The notes: generated from the letters alone by a model not told the origin. Shown: positions 46,836-59,560, counted from the stretch's first letter. The stretch is DNA of 64,000 bases from Tulasnella sp. 424 (GCA_019633425.1 WSUB01000003.1:437480-501479), one strand, 5' to 3'. Made by a program: numbers and translations.

Positions 46836-47315
46836 CTAACGCACGAAAGGTGCTGCAGGCGCAGGGACCGCCGCAATTGTGTCCTGGCGGCCGAGGGGGT
46901 GTTGGGTTTTGAGGCTAAGCTCGTCCGGAACCGTCGGGACGCTCCATTCTGACGCAAATTTCCACCAACGGTAGTATCCCCGCAGGGGCTCCTGACCGAG
47001 CACACCCATCTCCGCTTGTAGCAATGCACGATTTTGTCCGTTATAGGGCACGAACGCTACGCCGACGAGCGCGCGCGTAATCGATCGAGGAGGGGTCAGG
47101 GTAGTGTCGGGTGGAAGTCGTAGGAGAAGGTAAAGGAGAGCTAAGAGGGTGATCGTATAGATAATGAGAGTGAGGGTTGAGGTCATGGCGTTCGGGACTC
47201 GAGGCAGGGGGCTAGTGACGGCTAGAGGTGCGGCTTGGTGCGGAACAGGTGTTGGCTGAATGCTTGAAAGAGTGGATAAGCTGCGTGTAGCCGTCGAGAG
47301 TGAGTCGTGGGTCAT
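46836..47315 (-). CDS. Family B small membrane protein, copy B3
   Basis: Single open frame, 159 residues. The Ser/Thr/Pro-rich N-terminus is followed by a strong hydrophobic segment (MTSTLTLIIYTITLLALLYL), then ALVGVAFVPYNGQNRALLQ and the family signature QEPLRGYYRWWKF, and a tail LGRQDTIAAVPAPAAPFVR that aligns with GPQD...VPRP of other members. The internal ATG directly before the hydrophobic segment is a possible alternative start. A TATATATATA element (47387-47397) lies 72-82 bases upstream, which supports transcription. Confidence 0.62.
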   Translation of the reverse strand: MTHDSLSTATRSLSTLSSIQPTPVPHQAAPLAVTSPLPRVPNAMTSTLTLIIYTITLLALLYLLLRLPPDTTLTPPRSITRALVGVAFVPYNGQNRALLQAEMGVLGQEPLRGYYRWWKFASEWSVPTVPDELSLKTQHPLGRQDTIAAVPAPAAPFVR

Positions 47316-47386
47316 GCCTCCTAGTCGGGGGAGGGGGGTTGAGAAAGGATTGAAGGTGAGACTGGGGGCTGGAGGGCGTTCCTATG

Positions 47387-47397
47387 TATATATATAT
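47387..47397 (-). promoter_or_regulatory. TATA element of family B copy B3
   Basis: An alternating TA tract (TATATATATA on both strands) 72-82 bases upstream of the B3 ATG. Confidence 0.45.
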
Positions 47398-47451
47398 GCA
47401 TCGATACCGACGCCTAGCTTATCCAAGGCTTATATTAAAACAGTGCCTTTA

Positions 47452-47470
47452 ACACGCCTCGAAGGCGTGT
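47452..47470. repeat. Short inverted repeat
   Basis: Arms ACACGCC and GGCGTGT around the five bases TCGAA, about 140 bases upstream of gene B3. It could be a dimeric protein-binding site or chance; nothing else supports a role. Confidence 0.3.
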
Positions 47471-48970
47471 GCGATCGGGATCGTAAGTTAGGTACAAGGA
47501 CCCGTTCTTTGGTAGCGCTCTTTAAGTGCGCGGCGCACTCACTATATATACCGGAGCTCGACTCTTGACCTCCCGCTCCGTGCGAAGACTTTCGAAGCAG
47601 CTGCTAGTCTGCAGGCGTCGAACGATGCGCCTGTCCAAGTCTTCGCCGCGCGCGGTAGATCGCATTCTCCAGAATTGTAAGCTGATTGATATTGGAGCAC
47701 CTCCTTGTGACTTCTTTGTCCCGCTTGACTGTGAACTGATGCAAGCCGGATGTCCGAATCCTTTCGCACGTTTGGAATCCGCTCCCGAACAATCTCTTGA
47801 TGGGACAGAGAAACTGGCGTGGTCGACCGGGCATTTGGGAATCAAGCGACCACTAAATGGGTCGTCATGCTTCCCACAAATCTGAAACCGAATATCAGTC
47901 CGCATGTGTGGGCTAATGCCATGCGATTCCACTTTCCGTCGTGTGTCTATCGCAGACTCCCATTGGTCAAATGCTGCTGGATTATTCGCCTTGTCTACTC
48001 CATCAGGTCTGAACCCCATGTCAGGCTGGAGTGATGTTGCAGAGGCTGGTTTGGTTCCAACACCTAAGTGCAGGGTGGCTAATTGATCCGAAGTCAATCG
48101 CGCGGGAGATGCCATCAAGCACCAGTAAAATCGTGCAAAACGCCCAATGCCAGAAGAATGAGCAGAACGCTCCGAACAACAAGGCATGTTGAAGTAGCCC
48201 ACCGATCTTCTGTCCGGAGACGGGCTCGTGCAAAGATGGCCGTGTTGCCGCCCTAACTCGACCCGCACTTGCTATGTCCAGCTGCGGAGCTCGTCTGCAT
48301 CCACTTTTACGCTAGGATCTCTATCCGAATGATAAATCCGGGCTGGGGGGGGGGGGGGCTGGTTGGTACCCCAACGGACAAACCAAGCGAGCAATTGAAC
48401 AGCTGGAATATCGCCAACCTACCATAACAGTATATTACGCGGAGATACAAGTGATACGAACATCGTAAGCCAGACAAGCAGCCGAGCGTTGTCCAACGTG
48501 TAAGATATAGGAGAGAGACAGAAAAATGTGGCGGTAACTTATATAGGCGCCAAGGGAAGAGTACGAGGTAGCCAGCTACAGGACGATCGAGTGACAGGAG
48601 CAATAGTGAAGATGATAGCTAGCAAGTCCAAATTACATAAAGCAGCGGCAAAGATCGCAACACATAGAGATGGACAAACACAAACATAGAAAGCCTGTCG
48701 AAAGGAGGGAAATCTCAACGAACCTTTATTAGTCTGCCGGGAGCTATTGTATGCTAGGGCGATGGATTAAAGACACAGGTCTATCTTTGAGTTCATAATT
48801 AGCCCGGGTATCGTTAGAAATGCAAGGAGCCGGTCCAATGACGTGCACATGATCTGTTGCCCAAACGAACCAAAATTAGAAAAGCAAGCGCATAGCCACG
48901 CATTATTAGGCCCAGTCAAAAATGAAATATCAGTTAGTTCAGGGCGAAGAAACGTACCTAAGTGCCGCTG

Positions 48971-49390
48971 CTATGTTGGAATGTCGTCTGTACGAGGAAG
49001 GGGGATCGTCCCGAATGGGTCCTGAGGACCAAGAGGGATGTCGGCGGGTGGTGGGGATTCCTCGTCCTCTAACCAATCCAAAACTCTCTCAAAGAGTATT
49101 CGAGTAAACGGATTAATCGGTAGCCCGAGGAAACGCAGCCAGTTCCATGTGGCACGGACGGATTCTCCGTAGCCTATCAGTAAGACCGGCTGCGCGGCAT
49201 GCCAGTGTTCCCTCTGGGTGGGCAGCCGCGAAGCTGGATTCGTGTCCCGCACCAGCTTCGCCCAAACAGCACCGATTAAGACAAGGAGTAGGAACAATCC
49301 TATATAGAAAAGAAATGTACCGTCTGGACTGAATCATTCCGTGAACGAGCTTGGAACAGACTCACCAATAACGAGAATGAGTATGTCCAT
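48971..49390 (-). CDS. Family B small membrane protein, copy B4
   Basis: Two exons, complement(48971..49299, 49366..49390), 117 residues. Exon 1 is 25 bases and encodes MDILILVI plus one base; the intron has a GTGAGT donor and TATATAG acceptor in phase 1. The hydrophobic segment spans the junction (MDILILVIGLFLLLVLIGAV). The rest has LFERVLDWLEDEESPPP and the family ending PLGPQDPFGTIPLPR. With B5 it shares exon layout, junction phase and spanning of the intron by the membrane segment. Orientation by the positive-inside rule would put the C-terminal part in the cytosol (inference). Confidence 0.65.
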
Positions 49391-50967
49391 CTTGGCGCGC
49401 GGCTTAACGGAAGAGGGGGTAGGACAGAATTACGACAAGAGAAGGGGGTATAAGTGAGCCTGAGCGAATGCGAGATAGAGATTGATCCTCGGTGTAGGTC
49501 TATGATATATGCCAAGAAAGATTGGGGCAATTGACAGAGGGGGTGAACTGGTGCCGGGGTGCCAAGGACGGTATGTATGGTAAGCTGTTTGCACATATGT
49601 GCGAATGGATATATAGCCGACGTCGAACTATCCCTTTAAGGGGCTAGCACGACATTTCTCCAAACGGGCAACGAAGAGTCCGATATGACGAAAGCTTTCA
49701 CCCTCGGTTCGGCTCACCAAAAAAAAAAAAAAAGGGCGAGAATAAGGACCGGATTTCGGAGATGTGAGCTGCCAAGAAAAGGTCCTTAGGCAAAAATCAC
49801 GCGCCAAGTGGATCCCGCGTCATCGTCTGGCTCTGTTTATAGCTAAATATTGTTGACACTTTGGGCATCGCAAACGGAGAAAGATCAGCATCCAACTTTT
49901 GCGGCACGTTGCGTCAGTTCAACCACCGAGAGGACCCCACAGGACCACGGTGTCCGTAAAGCATTAATTTTAGTCAGCGAGGGAGAGTGCATGTCCATGC
50001 ATCTCCGGTGCATGCAACGATGGTGTACCTGTCTCGGAAGAGAGGGCAGCTTGGTATACTATGGAGCAGCACTATCCCGTGTGGGTGACAAATCAGGTTA
50101 AGGGAAGAGGGCAGAGACACGGTGAAGGATACCCGAATTTATAAGAGCGATGATAGTCCCACACGCAACTGAGATGCCCGGGGCGGGGATCGGGTAATAG
50201 AGGTTTTACACCTCCAAAGGGTATTGAACAGAAGTAGCGGGAAAGGGTAACAGCAAACTAACGAGGGTATGAAAGAGAACGGAACAAGAAAGCGAGGTAA
50301 GAACTATTCGAAGACAAGATGTGAAAACACACGAAAATGGAGGGGAAGCGAGGGTGGACGAATTATGATGGGAACGAAGATAAGTGAGCTAAAGTTACAA
50401 AGGAGGAAGAACAAAGATTGGAAAGGTGAAAAAAAGAAAGATTGTTGAAAGAGGTATCCCGTCAAAAAGACCCGTGAGGTGCGAAGATGGGAGAGAGCGG
50501 ACGGCGAACGGTCTTGAGTGCCAGAAGAACCCACCGGGGGTTCTATGCTGACATGCAAGATGGGCACTATCGAAGAGAACCGCGGTGATTTCAGCTCCAG
50601 GAATCAGATAGTCATGTTGGGCCGGAACGTACCGGCCGAAACGAGGAATCAAAAAACAATGAAGCAAGGAAAGACGTGACGTTTCGGCCGCAAATGTCGT
50701 GAATAGATATTGTCAAAGTTGAAGGATCGTGGAGCTGACACCCCCTCCTAGCAGGATTACCAGCAGTACTTGTGGAGTACACTGATAGACCTCCGAGTCA
50801 GATGTGTCAAGCTCTCGTCGTTTGCAAAGACCAATGGGAAGGGTTTAGATCGAGGCTTGATTGATGTGCACTGCGGAGACGCGTGGGGTCTAAAATGAAG
50901 CCGATCCGGCGTCAGTCCAGTTTGAGATCTCTCGGGTGCAGATCAGATGAAAGCTTACCTGGAACAT
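49391..50967. other. Gene-poor region between B4 and B5
   Basis: An A run (49719-49733) and a purine-rich stretch (50200-50480) are present. The minus frame at 50304-50567 is Phe/Ser-rich with no domain. No gene called. Confidence 0.35.
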
Positions 50968-51373
50968 CTAGAGTCGGTTTCGCCGAGGGACTTCCATGGA
51001 CGGGTCTTGGGGCCCGCGACGGCGGTCTTCAACCGGTCCTCTATCGTCCTCGGGTGCAGGAATAAGCCAGTCCAACAGCACGTTTCCCATCCTAGTATAC
51101 CCTCTCAAGGGCTCATCCTCCAGCAGATCCAGCGCTCGATCTTGCATTGCGCGAATCCGATCACTATACTCCGTGAATACCACAGGAGGAAGCAGGTGGG
51201 GGTTGTTATGAGGGGTATGCCGCCGGTTGTCGCGCGTAAATCGGGCCGCCAGAATATAGACCATTCCAAAGACGATCACAAGTCCTGCGGAGAGAGCGCT
51301 TCCCTGAGTACATCCGTTACGTTAGGCTGAAACGGATTCGCTCACCAACAACGAGAAGAAGAAGATCCGCCAT
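50968..51373 (-). CDS. Family B small membrane protein, copy B5
   Basis: Two exons, complement(50968..51284, 51346..51373), 114 residues. Exon 1 is 28 bases and encodes MADLLLLVV plus one base; the intron has a GTGAGC donor and CCGCAG acceptor in phase 1, as in B4. The membrane segment spans the junction (LLLLVVGLVIVFGMVYILAA). The C-terminal part carries the fullest family signature: LLEDEPLRGYTRMGNVLLDW, then PAPEDDRGPVEDRRRGPQD and SMEVPRRNR. Good splice sites and conserved layout make this the most reliable member. Confidence 0.7.
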
Positions 51374-54300
51374 GTAAAATTATGCGTGCTGTACGTGTGG
51401 TTTGCAGATGGGGGGCTCGAGGCAGAATTAAAAATATCCAAGACGAGGAGCAAGTAAGAAGCGTCGACCAGAAGTGTGAATACCTCCTCTTCAGTCACTT
51501 GGACTGTGAGGAAGGTGAGAAGGAGGGTGGGGGTAGCGGTAAGCTCAGCGGAACGAACGAGATAGCCTACTTATGGCGTAGTCTGCGTGCCGGTATTTCC
51601 GATCAAGCGCGCCGCGTCAATCTCACCCTCCCCTCTGCCCCGAGAGAAGAAATTCATGTGCGTAGGTGAAACCACGGAAATATTTTGGTGCACCTGTCAA
51701 AATGATTTTAACTACGGAGCATGTTGCACCAGGGAGAGCGATCCCTGGGGCCACATGTAGCCCTGACGACGAGCGTAAAAGGCCTTTGGCCTTGCGGCAA
51801 ATTGAAATTTGGAGATCCTCATGGCAGATTCTTGGTAGAATGAAAGGTACGCACTCAATTGCTGTGTCGCTGACGTTGCTAAAGCCGCTCAAGGCCCCAT
51901 GCGGCCTGTCAATTAGGCTATCGCAATCTGCGCACTTACAGTCTCCGACGCTTAGCATGCTTTGGGAACTGCCACTAAACACATGCCTCAAGGCTTCACC
52001 CTTGAGACAACCCTCGAACTTTGTCAACCAGGACTCTGCTCCACCATTGGCGTCGAGTGATCAGCCATTGCGCCCGTCAAGCTTGCATTTAAGCAGAGGG
52101 GGTGTATGACGGTGAGGTGGTTACCGATCACAGTCGAGTGTTCGTCTTCCACCTCCCCTGAGGGCAGAGCGCTGTATTTACACATCAAGGATGGTCTTTG
52201 GGGTATTGAAGAGAACGGATTTACCCGAGAGGAAGGGGGGTCTATTTGGCCCTTGGCCTTCAAGCCCCCCCGGGACACCGTCCCGCAAAACCTCATTGCA
52301 CGCGTGAGCCAAAGGAGCGGATGAAAACTGAAAGTTTTCACCCCTAAGAACCGTAAACTTCAGCTGAAACGTTAGGCTACAGCGACCTTGACTGAGATAT
52401 CTGCGGAGGCCGGATGACATTGTATCGACCGGGGGCTAACCCTTTTGGTTGACTAACCTGGTACAAAAGCCAATATAAAATGCATTCTAAACTACTAAAG
52501 GATGTACAGCCTCGTTCTGTGGATGGTTAAGATAGAAGTGAAGGGAAGTAAGCATCCTGTACGTCATCGATAGCAAGGCCCTGGCCACCTCTTCTGAGAT
52601 TCGGACCCTTGCCATTTATGACTGGTCTCTTAGATACGGGACACAATTTAACGTGATTTAAGGTTCCACTGGTGCTGTGCTCCGAGCTTGAGCACCGGGA
52701 GTCTCCATTCCGATGGACCAGGACTTCCTTCACGGTTGGTTAGCGAATACGAAGGTCTTCGAAGGCAACGCCAAAACAAACTAGACTAATCCATGCTAAA
52801 TTACCCCCTCTAATCCCCCCAAGCTGGGTAGCTAGATGTACGATCACCAGTTTCCCGATCACGACATTCTGTTGCGGACCGGCGCGTCCTGCGTGCGGCC
52901 GTTGGTCCGCAGACAAACCGACGGCGCAGTACCATCAACGGTTACTCATGTACGGACCGAACGAAGCATTCAAGTTGATAGTTCGTCTTTGTGTGTTGAA
53001 CGCTCTGGGGAGCTTGGACTCCGCGGAATTCTAGGAATGCAGCTGGCGACCCCAATGTGGCGTGGCACCAGCCACGCAGCAAACACCCCCGCCAACCCAC
53101 CTCCCGCAATCGCAGCTTCAACACAGACGTCCCATTCAAGCCCTACGGTGCATCCAACGACAGTACTGCACACTGCCTCATTCACCTGCGTCAAGGGCAC
53201 CCTCTCCCTTTCCAAATGCGTTGGTCATTTTCGATCAGTTCAAACAAAGCATCCAAACCCATGTCATGCACTCATCGACCTTCACAACGTCTCCAGCTGA
53301 AATGTGTTGGCCTCACGACATCTTGGTCTTGGAATTTTCTAAAACGATGTGGTTGGAGGAGGGGCTGCTGACAGAGATCGCAGACTATGCTCAAAGGGCT
53401 TCAGGGCCTTATCGCCTTCATCGAGAGAAGGACCTCCGACTCGATGGTTTGGATGAACCGCTACCAGACGCTTGGCCCGCTTTATAACCTGAATTAGTCA
53501 ATATCTGGCTTCCATGGGAGCGATGTGCTCACACAGAATGTTCACGATGCACTTACAGCTAAAATTTTGCCCAATTTTGACGTGGAGGGTTCGGCCTCCG
53601 AAGCGAACAACAGAGTAGCTAGCCAGAGGAACGTACGTGAAGGCGATGGTGCTATTTTATCCCAGGCTCTGCGCGACGGCTTTGAATTTAAATAGTTCGA
53701 CTATCACCCTTCCAGAGCCGCCCAATCTGAGCACAAATTTCCTTGCCCCTTTCCCCATGGAGGGCAGTCATGAACTTAAGTGTCGGTACGACAAATCGAA
53801 TCTTATTTTTTGGGCTTCTTTGTTGTGTCGTTCTCAAGCCCCGTTTAAATTTAAGCGTGTGCTTGTTTGTCATGGACCGACGCCACACGTGGGCTATTGC
53901 CCTCGGCCCGACACTTCATACCCCTATTAAACTATAACACCAAAAATTAAAGTGTGGTGGGGCGTCTTTCGTACCGTGTGCCCTGCCGACCAGGAACATC
54001 CTGGAAGCATTGCAATACTGGGCGTTCTCACTGCAGGGTTCAGCCAATGATTTCCCAATGCCCCCAAGGGCTCTTCCTTCGCGGAACTACTCTCGCATCG
54101 CACCAACGTCTTCTTCTAATACTACCAAAAAGGTTCCGGGAACACGAGGTATTCTTTCCAATTGGTCACAAGTGCGATCAAAGGGCTAAGCCGATCGGGG
54201 CATGCTCCATGGATGAAAGGATCCATTCCTCGCTTGTTTTATACAGAGCGGCTTTTTGGTCTGTTTCAGAAAGATGTGATTCCTTGTTTCCCCGAAAATA

Positions 54301-57300
54301 TGCAACCCCACCTCCGGTCTTTTGTCATCCTGTGGGTCGTCCTCTCGACTGGTCATCAAACGAGTCCCCGAGGGCAACCTCCGTACCATGGAAAGCATTG
54401 TGCGTTATTTTACCTCACATGTATCCACTGTTGGCAATCGGTCGTCCTGCAGGAATCGCGTTTGGCGAGCTACGCGTGTTGCCCTGGTCGCCTAAGTGCT
54501 CATGGGAGGAAGCGCGGAAGACAGTTCTCGATCTTTATGTTCTTTGAACGCTGGCGTTTCCTGTTTCTAGAACATCCGCAGGTAGCAACAAGCACGGAGG
54601 GTGGTGCGAAGAGCATCATTCCATGGGTCAGGCTCAACTGCAACGGCTTTCCCCTCATTCTTAAAGTCGCCCACTCATCTACCCATCACTGAGGCGGTTT
54701 CAATACACCCACATCAACTCCAAGTTAGTCTAATGACAAAGCTCAAAGGACCGGCTCACACAAATAATCGGCATCCGCTTCCCATTGCCACAGTCCCTGC
54801 GCCTACTCTCAATGGGATTACCTCCGCCGAGGAAGCTCAAGGCCACCATATTCCTTCTCATCATTCCCATGGCATTAGATCAAACGCGATGTGGTACTTC
54901 TCCGGAGCGGCAAAACTCGTTGTACGGGCCATCAAGCGACTCGTCGGGATGGCCAGCATCCGCTACGGTGGTGGTGGCACCCATATCGGCGGCGAGACCA
55001 ATCCGAACACGGCTCTCTCCACTGATGATACTCTTGCTGGTGCCGCAATACGCCACTACTACGATCCCATCGTGAGCGTACCAGAGCGGAAGCAATGACG
55101 GCTCGGACCCGTGGGGAGGTACAGTAAGTCCATTGAATGCACTGGCAGCGGTTTCAGGGCAAGATCTATGCTAACCAGTCTAACACAGAACCGCGAAAGC
55201 CAAGAGCGCGTTAGCTACCTCCGAATATATTTTCCTCTCTCTGGGCTTGTTCTTACGTACCTGTCTTCCATACCTGTTCTCCAAACTTGTTCTGCAGCGG
55301 GATTGTTTGTACCCAGCTCTGAATCCCACCAATTCGAGTACGCATCATCGCTGTTTCTCAGGGCTCCCACCGTCCCGGTTTGGATCCTCGCGCTTTTCCA
55401 GAACGATCAGGTGTTCTATTCTCGCGTTCGCGAGGTGCGTCGATCCGTCCCTGATATCAGCGTGCAAGGCTCGTTCGACGTGGAAGTATCTGTGGGACTT
55501 CATTCGCGGTCCAAGAGGCCCGACTGATCATTGTTAATGAGCCTTGATACTTCTCGCGTCATACACGGGCATAAGCGGTCGTGGAGACAAATTAGTGTCA
55601 ATCCTCTAGTGCACTCTATGGTTCGTGGTATAGTTGAATCTAACCTTTTTTATTCCAGAGGGGAAAAGTGGTACGCTTCGATATACTGAGCTGCAGCCGG
55701 GTCTGGCTCCTGCTCATCGGGTTGGCTTAGGCCTAGACACGAAAACCACGTTGTATCCAAGCTCTTGTTTCCATTGAGGTGTTGATATCTCCCGATCGTA
55801 GCACTGTCTAGCCGTATTCCAGTCATGGGATAGAATGTTGATGCAAGCTGTGGGGTTACACGTTGTCGTGATATTGCCCGTGCTTGTCACGCTTCTCATG
55901 CCTAAAGAGAAACACGCAAAAGATTCATTCCACATCCAAATAAAATAAACATACCGCGACTATACAATGATTTAACCGATCGACGCGTCCTACTCCCTGA
56001 TTGGTTGACTTTGGGCGATGTGACCTCCGCCCCAACCATAGACTAGGCAGCTGGCAGCTTGCACGACACCCAATTCTCTTCAAGTGCGACAACTCCGTCA
56101 GACCTTTTGATCAGGATGGGTCCTGCAGTGGTAACTAAGTAGGTTCTGGAGGTGTCCACGGCGATCAACCCTGCTCACGAGTGACCGAAGAAGCGGTGTA
56201 GCAAGCGCGTAGGTTGCTATAGGGGAAAGGGGTGTCTTGTAGAGTTATTCAGACGTCAAAGGTCATAAGGAGGGGCCAAAGGTTCCCGAAAGGTTGATAA
56301 AACCGGTTCTGCCCGCGGTTCGATTCGAAACGCCACTCGCACCTCTCACGGTGCCGTATAAAACGTTCGCCTTTGACCACTTCTTGGCTGAGCACTTGCA
56401 GTGGAAAGTATTCGAAGCCCGGCTCACTCACGAAAATATACCTTGTATGCGAAGCGCTCTGAAGGGTCGTAAGAATCGGGGGTATGATGCGGAACGTGGA
56501 TTGCTTTCAGAAAATACTACTAAGTGGCTCTCCGTAACTTGTTCGGAACACTTTCTAGTTGCAAGTGATCATGTCATTCGGTCCCATTTATAACATCGCG
56601 GAAACATGATAATACTTGAGCAAACATCCCGTCGAAGCGATGATGATGGCTGACGGGGCTGGGGCATGCAGCCTCGCCCTATTGGTATAAGTGCATCAAT
56701 GTGAGGAGTTGCACGCATGCGGGGACCACGAGGCTAGCGTCGGGAAGAAATCACCGTAGGGCCTTTCTCCTGGCGTTCGCGCCGATAGAGTGTAGGGGAG
56801 AACTCGAAGATAGACGGGCGCGCGGACAGGTTAATCGTCGGAGACGGACAAAAAGGAATACTCGTACCCGTGCTAAGGAGGAATCTTCCATAAACAACGG
56901 TCAAACGAGAAGCCTCCATTGAATTTCCTCCACGCCGCCATCTCTGTGTGCGCCCTATAATCCCTCGATGAGATTCTGAGTGACGACGAGGGTGGTGGTA
57001 CTTACTTCACCCGCAATGTCAACCTTGCCACTTAAATAACTCTCTTTCCTGCCATGTGTCGCACGTTCCCTGCAGCCTTACTGAGTGCATGGATCAAACT
57101 TGCTCCCTCGCGATCAATATTTCCTTTCTCTGCAGAAATCTTCCATAGTACACAATTTAGCGCTTTGCAGTACCAAAATCTTGTGATACGTTCCCGGCAA
57201 CATTTGGGCTTCGTAGACCGCTCCCAATTGCTTTGACCAGCTATCGTGTACTGCGTCGATTGGAGGTTCCCGCCGTACCATTTGAATTGATTGTACTACT

Positions 57301-59553
57301 CCTATGTATCCCGCTTGTAATCCCTATCGAAAGGCCTGTCGCGCTTATTTAGGCATTGGTTCATTGGTTCATCGCCTGGGACCACAGACTCCCAGGATCC
57401 CTTATTTGGAACTAGGATTTGGGGCTGGCCTTGGATCTTTGCTCGTAGGTCTGCGCGTCAGTTTCCCGAAGTCGTATGCTGCATTTCTGGCCAATGGAGA
57501 CTGTTCCCGACTGAACGGCAATCGAGGATTCGACTCCGAAGCAATTGCCTGTCCTGAGAAACCACGTTCAGGCACTATAATCCCATTTATGTTGCAAATG
57601 AGTTTGAGCAAATATATCCGAACTCCACGCCACCGACCGAGATTTTGTTGTCCGAATCCACGTTCCGCAGAAGCGTCCACGGTCCAGCAGATTCTCAAAT
57701 TTCGCTTCCACGGGAAGTTGCAATTCAAAAGCCTTTTCCGCAATGGAATCGACTTCGATAGCGCCTCTCCCTGTCGGAGTGAGGTACTCCGATCGGCTAA
57801 TGTATATTGGATGGGCGTCTGTCGGGATGAAGCACTGCGAGACGGGGGACAAGTCGAGACAGCCGCGAGAGGACAGGGAAGGAAACGGGCATACCATACA
57901 TGCAAGGGTCTACGATATGAGAAGAAATTACAAGACCAAGAAACAAACCAAATGAACGGTGACGATACGACAGAATATTACATAAGATGCCGAACGAGAA
58001 ATAAAAATGGCAAAAAGAGAGATTAAGCGCCGGTCTCGGCATCGTTCGGCTTGGCGTTGCACGCTGACACTCCCTCCGACAGGGAATACGCCAGCTCCTG
58101 TTCCTTTTCCTCCTATACATATGTCTGAACAGTATCTTATGAAGCTTCTTGTCCAAATTCCCCCACATATGCATGTGATGTGTAAATTTACAACGACAGC
58201 TTTCTCTAAACCAGATCCTCCAACAGTCCCTTAAAAAGTTACAGGTTCTGTTGAGCAACGATGATACCGCTGCTACAACGTACAGTTTACCTCTTTCAGG
58301 CCGGAAGAACGCGAGGTAAGTATGGACTGACACAGTTGCCCGCTGGTGTCACCTAACTACCGGCCCACTATCGCTCAAGGGCTTCCTTCCACAGATGTCT
58401 GAGTCACGACTGCAGCGATCTTCATTTCCTCTTTACTCAGTTCCAGCTGGAGTAACCCCTTTGTACATTCATTCCCTGGCGGTGAAAGCGAGAAAGTCAA
58501 AGGGTGTCAGTCGAGAAGTACTTGCACCATTCCTTGCAGTCCACGGTCTCCGGATATTAACCTACTCTCCCCATGTGTCATCACCGAATAACAAAAACAA
58601 CAGAAGCACCCTGAAGGCTCCGTGGCTCTGCATGTGTACCTCCGAAATGCGCTCAACAAAAGGTTCCTCACGTGAAACACTTCTTCCTCACCCTCTTTTC
58701 GCCCGGATTGGATCCGATTCATGCGGGAACCAAACGCACCTTTGATGTTTTCCCCTTGTTCTGTTCGATTTGCGCTGGCTGCTGAGTGGAAACGGCGCCA
58801 GTGCAGCAACCCCAACCCTGCCCCACGATGACCATGCTAATATTTTCGAGTGCAGACGGTGGTGAGTGTAACAGGTAGCATGCCTGGGAGTCGAAAGAGG
58901 GAAGATGGGGGGGGGGGGGTCAGGATCCGCATTAGGCTCTCCACTCTTGTTTTCCGCAGGGATCGGAGATTATGTAATATATTGTGTGTTTTAGCACACT
59001 GCTCTGAGGCCAAGCCCGCAGGCAAAATAGATGCTAGGATCCCAGATTTAGAACCGCACCTATAGAAATGTTGTAATGCGCTGGTCAAAATCCACGGTGA
59101 TACGTTAGGACCCTGTCAGGACTCTTTCCCACCCCGTTGAGTGTTGCTGATGTCTCTGAAGTGCCCAGGCCCTCGATGATGGCCGTTGCTCAGCCACGGC
59201 GGCTATGCATGCTACGCTCGTCCCCAATCCGATACTTTTCGGCAAGACCGAACTTCCAGCCGCCGACTCGGCAATTCTACATATCGCATCATGCGTTATT
59301 CTATTTGTATATCATGCTAGTATCATGATTGCTAATTTGTATGCTGACCGCTTTTTAAAATGTGGGAGATGTCGGTGACTTACGCGTTGGGTGGTGCAGT
59401 ATTTAGGGGTCTTGAGAATGCGACTCAATGTGTACACGTACGTCGATGTAGACCGGCGGTCTGAGGGACGGGGTCACTGAATGTAATAATGGAATCCCGT
59501 ATCCCTTGGACGCAGTATTTGCAAATCATTCACAGCCTCGAAATTTCAGAGGC
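51374..59553. other. Gene-poor region, about 8.2 kb
   Basis: No gene I can support with confidence. Weak candidates on the plus strand: 52836-53487 (two overlapping frames, ending LDGLDEPLPDAWPAL), 54601-55098 (165 codons, His/Thr-rich) and 57304-58026 (240 codons, overlapped by long minus frames). None shows a domain, signal peptide with splice support or promoter. A run of 13 G lies at 58907-58919. No transposase, reverse transcriptase or long terminal repeat is visible. Confidence 0.35.
52836..53487 (+). CDS. Possible gene, unrecognised
   Basis: Two plus-strand frames overlap: 52836-53300 (from MYDHQFPDHDILLRTGAS) and 53062-53487 (ending LHREKDLRLDGLDEPLPDAW). A single gene with an intron in the overlap is possible, but I find no clear splice pair. 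No domain recognised. Listed only because both frames look protein-like in composition. Confidence 0.18.
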
Positions 59554-59560
59554 TATAAAC
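59554..59560 (+). promoter_or_regulatory. TATA element of family A copy A3
   Basis: TATAAAC 88-94 bases upstream of the first in-frame ATG of A3, matching TATA elements upstream of A1, A2 and A4. Confidence 0.4.

Larger units (their letters stand above)
47316..48970. other. Gene-poor region between B3 and B4
   Basis: Contains the B3 promoter, a short inverted repeat (47452-47470) and a run of 14 G (48345-48358). The 248-codon minus frame at 47522-48268 overlaps open frames on the other strand and shows no domain, so I do not call it. Confidence 0.35.

Noticed and set aside
47522..48268. 248-codon minus frame
   Set aside because: Several open frames overlap it on the other strand; it has no domain, signal or promoter and composition is not protein-like.
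43270..50560. Weakly similar blocks about 350-450 bases 3' of B2, B3 and B5 (near 43270, 46470, 50520)
   Set aside because: Similarity is short and broken; they might be further decayed family B members, but I cannot align them with confidence.
54162..55098. Overlapping plus-strand frames
   Set aside because: No domain, and two or three frames are open at once over the same bases.
57304..58333. Long overlapping frames on both strands (240 codons plus, 167-178 codons minus)
   Set aside because: Neither strand gives a recognisable domain or splice sites; overlap on both strands suggests stop-poor non-coding DNA.
51374..59553. Search for transposons, retroelements or a CRISPR-like array in the gene-poor region
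   Set aside because: No transposase or reverse transcriptase motifs, no long terminal repeats and no regularly spaced repeats were seen.
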